From NCBI GenBank assembly GCA_963773585.1, contig CAVZBR010000001.1, positions 806,001 through 870,000 of the forward strand: a DNA stretch of 64,000 nucleotides, written 5' to 3'. Numbering within the stretch: the stretch's first letter is position 1; the number at the start of each line of letters is the position of its first letter. This DNA is from CAVXJN01 sp963773585 (GTDB lineage: Bacteria; Pseudomonadota; Gammaproteobacteria; JASBUN01). The notes beneath the pieces are model-generated. The model was not told the origin of the DNA and made no database searches. It saw nothing but the letters and a program-made list of their open reading frames with translations. A program made the translations under genes and the position numbers. Positions 60,264 to 64,000 of the stretch are shown here, in pieces.

Positions 60264-61664
60264 ATGTTGCCGGTTATCGCCCTTGTGGGTCGCCCTAACG
60301 TGGGCAAATCCACACTGTTCAATTTTCTCACCCGCACCCGCGATGCGCTCGTGGCGGATCTGCCCGGACTCACCCGCGACCGCAAGTACGGTCGGGGCGA
60401 AGTGGGGCCGATGCCCTACATCGTGGTCGATACGGGGGGACTGTCGGGGGCCGAAGAAGGCATCGATGAACTCATGGCGCAGCAGACCAGGCTCGCCATT
60501 TCCGAGTCCGATCTGGTGATGCTGATGGTCGACGGCCGTCAAGGCTTGACGCCGGTCGATACCGAAATCGGCCAGTTCCTGCGCCGGACCGGCAAACCGG
60601 TGCTGATCGTAGTGAACAAGAGCGAGGGACTGGACGCGGCAGTGGTTACCGGTGACTTCTTTTCTCTTGGTTTGGGCGAGCCGCTCGCGATCGCGGCCGC
60701 CCACGGCCGCGGCATCGACCGCTTGATGTACACCGCGCTCGCGGGCTTTGAGTCCGCGCACGAGCCCCCCGAATCGCTGGCGCAACAGGAAACCAAAGTC
60801 GCCATTGTCGGCCGTCCGAATGTCGGCAAATCCACGTTGGTCAACCGGCTGCTCGGCGAGGAGCGGGTCCTCGCCTTCGACATGCCCGGCACTACCCGTG
60901 ACAGCGTGTTCATACCATTCGAGCATCACGCCAATCGTTATGTCTTGATCGATACGGCGGGTGTTCGCCGCCGGGCGCGGGTGTCCGAGGCGGTCGAGCG
61001 CTTTTCCATCATCAAAGCCATGCAGGCTATTGAAGCAGCGCATGTCGTGGTGCTGGTGCTCGATGCTCACCAAGGGATCTCAGAGCAGGATGCCACGCTA
61101 CTCGGGCAGGTATTGGACAGCGGCAGAGCGTTGATTGTTGCGGTCAACAAGTGGGATGGATTGAGCGGCGATCAGCGCGAGCGGGTGCGTAGCGAGCTTC
61201 ATCGGCGTCTTTCATTCGTGGATTTCGCTGAAATTCATTTCATTTCGGCCCGACACGGTACTGGCATCGGACATCTGTTCGAGGCCGTGGATCGTGCTTA
61301 CGAATCCGCGACCCGGGACCTGTCGACTTCGGAACTGACACGAATACTCGAAGACGCCGTTGCGACCCATCAGCCGCCGCTGGTCCGCGGTCGACGCATC
61401 AAGTTGCGCTACGCCCACCAAGGCGGTCGAAATCCACCCGTCATTATCATCCACGGGAATCAGACCGAATCGGTGCCGGACAGTTACAAACGATTTCTGG
61501 TCAATCAGTATCGGTCCGCATTGCGGCTGCGGGGAACGCCGGTGAGAGTCGAGTTCAAATCCGGAGCGAACCCGTTCGCTGGACGCCGCAACGAACTCAG
61601 CGGCCGTCAGATCGCCCGTAAAAAGCGCTTGATCAAGCATGTGAAGAAATCGAGACGCAGCTGA
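60264..61664 (+). CDS. der: Der (EngA), double GTPase for 50S ribosome assembly
   Basis: Der has two GTPase domains in tandem and a KH-like domain, and helps mature the large ribosomal subunit. G1 motifs GRPNVGKST occur at about residues 9-17 and again near 183-191, each with its DxxG (VVDTGGLSG and LIDTAGVRR) and NKxE/D (VVNKSEG and AVNKWDG). 466 residues. bamB lies 83 bases upstream. Confidence 0.98.
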   Translation: MLPVIALVGRPNVGKSTLFNFLTRTRDALVADLPGLTRDRKYGRGEVGPMPYIVVDTGGLSGAEEGIDELMAQQTRLAISESDLVMLMVDGRQGLTPVDTEIGQFLRRTGKPVLIVVNKSEGLDAAVVTGDFFSLGLGEPLAIAAAHGRGIDRLMYTALAGFESAHEPPESLAQQETKVAIVGRPNVGKSTLVNRLLGEERVLAFDMPGTTRDSVFIPFEHHANRYVLIDTAGVRRRARVSEAVERFSIIKAMQAIEAAHVVVLVLDAHQGISEQDATLLGQVLDSGRALIVAVNKWDGLSGDQRERVRSELHRRLSFVDFAEIHFISARHGTGIGHLFEAVDRAYESATRDLSTSELTRILEDAVATHQPPLVRGRRIKLRYAHQGGRNPPVIIIHGNQTESVPDSYKRFLVNQYRSALRLRGTPVRVEFKSGANPFAGRRNELSGRQIARKKRLIKHVKKSRRS

Positions 61665-61748
61665 TTCGATGCAGTTTGCCCAGTGCGTTCGCGCGTGCGG
61701 TTGCAGCGCCTAGGCTGGATGCAATCGACCAGTCAATATAGGGCGGTT

Positions 61749-62072
61749 ATGGAGAGCGTCGAACACCGGATTGCCGATTTGGTCCTGGAATTGGAGCGCG
61801 AAATGCGCGCATTGGGGCTGTGGGAGTCGCTGGCGCCGCCGTCCGCCGCGCTGCGCAGCGTACAGCCCTTCAGCGTCGATACGCTGGACTTCACTCAGTG
61901 GCTGCAATGGGTGTTCATCCCCAGAATCGCCGACCTGATCGCAGTGGGCGACTCATTACCGCGCAATTGCGAGATCGCGCCCCTGGCGGAAATGGTCTTC
62001 GATAATATAGACGCCGATACCACGCGACTGTTGGGACTGATTCGCCGTATCGATCGCGTCTTGACCGGCTGA
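61749..62072 (+). CDS. yqcC: YqcC family protein (DUF446)
   Basis: A small cytoplasmic protein of unknown function. The motif SVQPFSVDTLDFTQWLQWVFIPRIADLIAVGDSLPRN matches the YqcC/DUF446 core (PF...DT...WLQWVLIPRM in E. coli). I start at ATG 61749 (107 residues), where the E. coli alignment begins; ATG 61719 is possible. It converges on the sugar dehydrogenase. Confidence 0.88.
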   Translation: MESVEHRIADLVLELEREMRALGLWESLAPPSAALRSVQPFSVDTLDFTQWLQWVFIPRIADLIAVGDSLPRNCEIAPLAEMVFDNIDADTTRLLGLIRRIDRVLTG

Positions 62073-62094
62073 AGTCGCGCCCGCCGCGCGGAAC

Positions 62095-63372
62095 TTACAG
62101 TCGACCGTCGACCGCATTCGCTGGAAGAACGTATTTGACGTCATACAGCACGTGCTTCGGTTTGCCGAGCGCACGCATGCCTTCCACGCCGAGGGCCTGG
62201 AATTGACGATGGCCGACCGCGAGAATGACCGCGTCGTAGGCACCTTTTTGCGGGTCTGAAATTGGTTCGATGCCATACTCGTGCTGCGCTTCCTTCGCGT
62301 CTACCCACGGATCGTATACGTCGACTTCGGCGTGATAGTGCTTGAACTCGTCGATCAGATCGGTCACCCGGGTGTTGCGCAGGTCTGGACAGTTCTCTTT
62401 GAACGTCAAGCCCATGATCAGGATTCGAGCGCCCACCACGTGGATGCGTTTGCGGGTCATGAGTTTGACGACCTGATCTGCGACATAGGAGCCCATGCCG
62501 TCGTTGATTTGCCGACCGGCGAGAATCATTTCCGGGTGGTAGCCGACTTCCTGCGCTTTGTGGGTCAGATAGTACGGGTCGACACCGATACAGTGGCCAC
62601 CCACCAGGCCCGGGCGAAATGGCAGGAAGTTCCATTTGGTGCCCGCGGCTTCCAGCACTTCCAAGGTATCGATGTCGAGGCGGTTGAACAGCATCGCAAG
62701 TTCGTTGATCAGCGCGATATTGACGTCGCGCTGGGTGTTTTCAATGACTTTCGCGGCTTCCGCGACGCGGATGCTGCTGGCTTTGTGGGTCCCGGCGGTG
62801 ATGACCCGGCGGTATACCGAGTCCACATATTCGGCCACCTCGGGGGTCGACCCGGATGTCACTTTCAAAATGGTCGAGACCCGATGTTCCTTGTCTCCCG
62901 GGTTGATGCGCTCCGGGCTGTAGCCGGCGAAAAAGTCGACGTTGAAGCGGAGTCCGGACTCACGCTCGAGGATGGGCACGCATACTTCTTCGGTCGCCCC
63001 GGGATATACCGTCGACTCGTAGACGACCACGTCTCCCGCTTTCAGGACCCGGCCAACGGTTCGGCTGGCGGATTCAAGCGGTGTGAGGTCCGGCCGTTTG
63101 TGCCGATCGATGGGGGTGGGCACGGTGACGACATAGAAGTTGCATGATTCGATTTGCGTGGCTTGATCGGCATACTGCAGCTTTGTCGCAGCGGCAAGGA
63201 TCTCCGGTTCCACTTCCAGGGTGTGGTCGATGCCTTGTTTGAGCTCGTCAATTCGGCGGCTGTCGATGTCGAAACCGACCGTATCGAAGTGTTTACCGAG
63301 TTCCACCGCCAGCGGCAGACCCACGTAGCCCAACCCGATGACGCCGATTTTGATATTGTCGATGCTCAACAT
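62095..63372 (-). CDS. tviB: UDP-sugar 6-dehydrogenase (TviB/WbpO type)
   Basis: This NAD-dependent enzyme oxidises a UDP-N-acetylhexosamine to its uronic acid for surface polysaccharide. ATG 63372 begins MLSIDNIKIGVIGLGYVGLP (Rossmann GxGYxG); the frame upstream is not conserved. YSPERINPGDKEH and the catalytic Cys in GGHCIGVDPYYLT (near residue 260) are diagnostic of the TviB branch. 425 residues, the usual length. Which UDP sugar it uses cannot be told. Neighbouring polysaccharide genes, if any, lie outside the window. Confidence 0.92.
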   Translation of the reverse strand: MLSIDNIKIGVIGLGYVGLPLAVELGKHFDTVGFDIDSRRIDELKQGIDHTLEVEPEILAAATKLQYADQATQIESCNFYVVTVPTPIDRHKRPDLTPLESASRTVGRVLKAGDVVVYESTVYPGATEEVCVPILERESGLRFNVDFFAGYSPERINPGDKEHRVSTILKVTSGSTPEVAEYVDSVYRRVITAGTHKASSIRVAEAAKVIENTQRDVNIALINELAMLFNRLDIDTLEVLEAAGTKWNFLPFRPGLVGGHCIGVDPYYLTHKAQEVGYHPEMILAGRQINDGMGSYVADQVVKLMTRKRIHVVGARILIMGLTFKENCPDLRNTRVTDLIDEFKHYHAEVDVYDPWVDAKEAQHEYGIEPISDPQKGAYDAVILAVGHRQFQALGVEGMRALGKPKHVLYDVKYVLPANAVDGRL

Positions 63373-63586
63373 CCCTTGTTCGCTCCCGTCTGGCTCGAAT
63401 GCTGTCCGCGCCGAGCGGACAAATGAACACCGGATTATCCCCGTAGTCGGCGCGTTTTTGAATAGGTCAAGAGGCATATTTGGGGATGGCGAGCCGGCGC
63501 GAGTCCGTAACCACTCGGAGCTGCCACTAGAACACGTGGTCTGCTTGTTTCTATACTTATGGAATGTCGAAGATGAAGGTGGAAGT

Positions 63587-64000
63587 GTGAACAAGTCCTT
63601 GCGGGCGTTGCTGGAGCACCCCGATTTCGTGGAGGGGCAGCATTGGTCGCGACAGTGGTATTTGGCGCACCAGCCGATTGTCGAGGAGGGGACCAGCGGG
63701 TCGCAGGTCTACCTGTTGCTTGACGGCAAGGTGCGCGTGCTCGGGGACGTGGCATTGGACGAGGCCCGGCGCATCCGTCCGGGATTCTTCGAATTTGAAT
63801 CCGGCGAGGTATTTGGTGAACTGGCGTTGTTCGACCATGGGCCCCGCTCGGCTTCGGTGGTGGCGGTCACGGATTGCGAATTGGCGGTCATAGACGGTGA
63901 TCGGCTCCTGGCGTTTCTCGACCAGCATCGGGAATTGGGGTACGAAGTATTGCAGGAGTTGGTGAGCGCACTGGTCGTTCGGCTGCGAAAAACCAATCGT
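63587..64000 (+). CDS. Cyclic-nucleotide-binding-domain protein (cut by window end)
   Basis: A frame open to the right edge, 138 residues visible. It starts GTG 63587 with GAAGGTGGA upstream. QPIVEEGTSGSQVYLLLDGKVRVL and FESGEVFGELALFDHGPRSASVVAVTDCELAVIDGDRLLAFL form a CRP/PKA-type cNMP-binding fold. Output domain unseen, so it may be a CRP-like regulator or a larger signalling protein. An 8-codon frame (MSKMKVEV) ends on its start as GTGA. The gap 63373-63586 between it and tviB holds no other gene. Confidence 0.85.
   Translation, partial: MNKSLRALLEHPDFVEGQHWSRQWYLAHQPIVEEGTSGSQVYLLLDGKVRVLGDVALDEARRIRPGFFEFESGEVFGELALFDHGPRSASVVAVTDCELAVIDGDRLLAFLDQHRELGYEVLQELVSALVVRLRKTNR

Overview
The window is about 64 kb of a high-GC chromosome from a gammaproteobacterium. 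Three things point there: a Pseudomonas/Vibrio-type polar flagellum and chemotaxis cluster; the conserved block queA-tgt-yajC-secD-secF and suhB-trmJ-cysE-iscR; and the block ndk-rlmN-pilF-rodZ-hisS-yfgM-bamB-der. The order or family cannot be fixed from the sequence alone. Most of the window is dense, operonic core genome.

Region 1 (1-24.8 kb) is one flagellar and chemotaxis supercluster on the + strand: fliH(end)-fliI-fliJ, a palindromic repeat array, fliK, fliLMNOPQR-flhB, flhA-flhF-fleN-fliA, cheYZAB-motCD-parA/parC-parP-cheW, a small ORF, and fipA (DUF2802). FlhF, FleN and FipA are polar placement and number factors, and ParC/ParP position chemoreceptor arrays, so a polar flagellum is expected. 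I read sigma54 promoters before fliK (perfect consensus), fliL and flhA, and a sigma28 promoter before cheW.

Region 2 (24.8-30.7 kb) starts with a second array of 34-bp hairpin repeats related to the first. It then holds a minus-strand pair (a second FliK-like protein plus a stand-alone FlhB C-terminal domain), a divergent GYF/pentapeptide-repeat membrane protein behind a possible sigma28 promoter, and the three AmmeMemoRadiSam genes.

Region 3 (30.7-40.3 kb) is a glycogen/alpha-glucan cluster: glgB, glgC, a GH57 glycosidase, malQ and glgP. No glycogen synthase (glgA) is present.

Region 4 (40.4-43.1 kb) is a 2.57-kb integrative element in a tRNA-Leu(CAA) gene, bounded by exact 58-bp direct repeats. 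It encodes a tyrosine integrase, a small secreted protein, a MarR-like winged-helix protein and perhaps one more small ORF. The integrase frame runs through the attachment site into host DNA, so its C-terminus differs between integrated and circular forms.

Region 5 (43.2-63.4 kb) is housekeeping: queuosine synthesis (queA, tgt), Sec accessory proteins (yajC, secD, secF), suhB, trmJ, cysE, iscR with a clear IscR operator, ndk, rlmN, pilF, rodZ, hisS, yfgM, bamB, der and yqcC. The order matches other gammaproteobacteria except that the isc cluster is absent after iscR and ispG is absent between rodZ and hisS. The window ends with a UDP-sugar dehydrogenase (tviB/wbpO type) and a truncated cyclic-nucleotide-binding-domain gene.

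The most unusual signals are the integrase read-through of its own att site, the duplicated FliK/FlhB switch pair, the two covarying hairpin arrays, and the missing isc/ispG genes in an otherwise conserved order.
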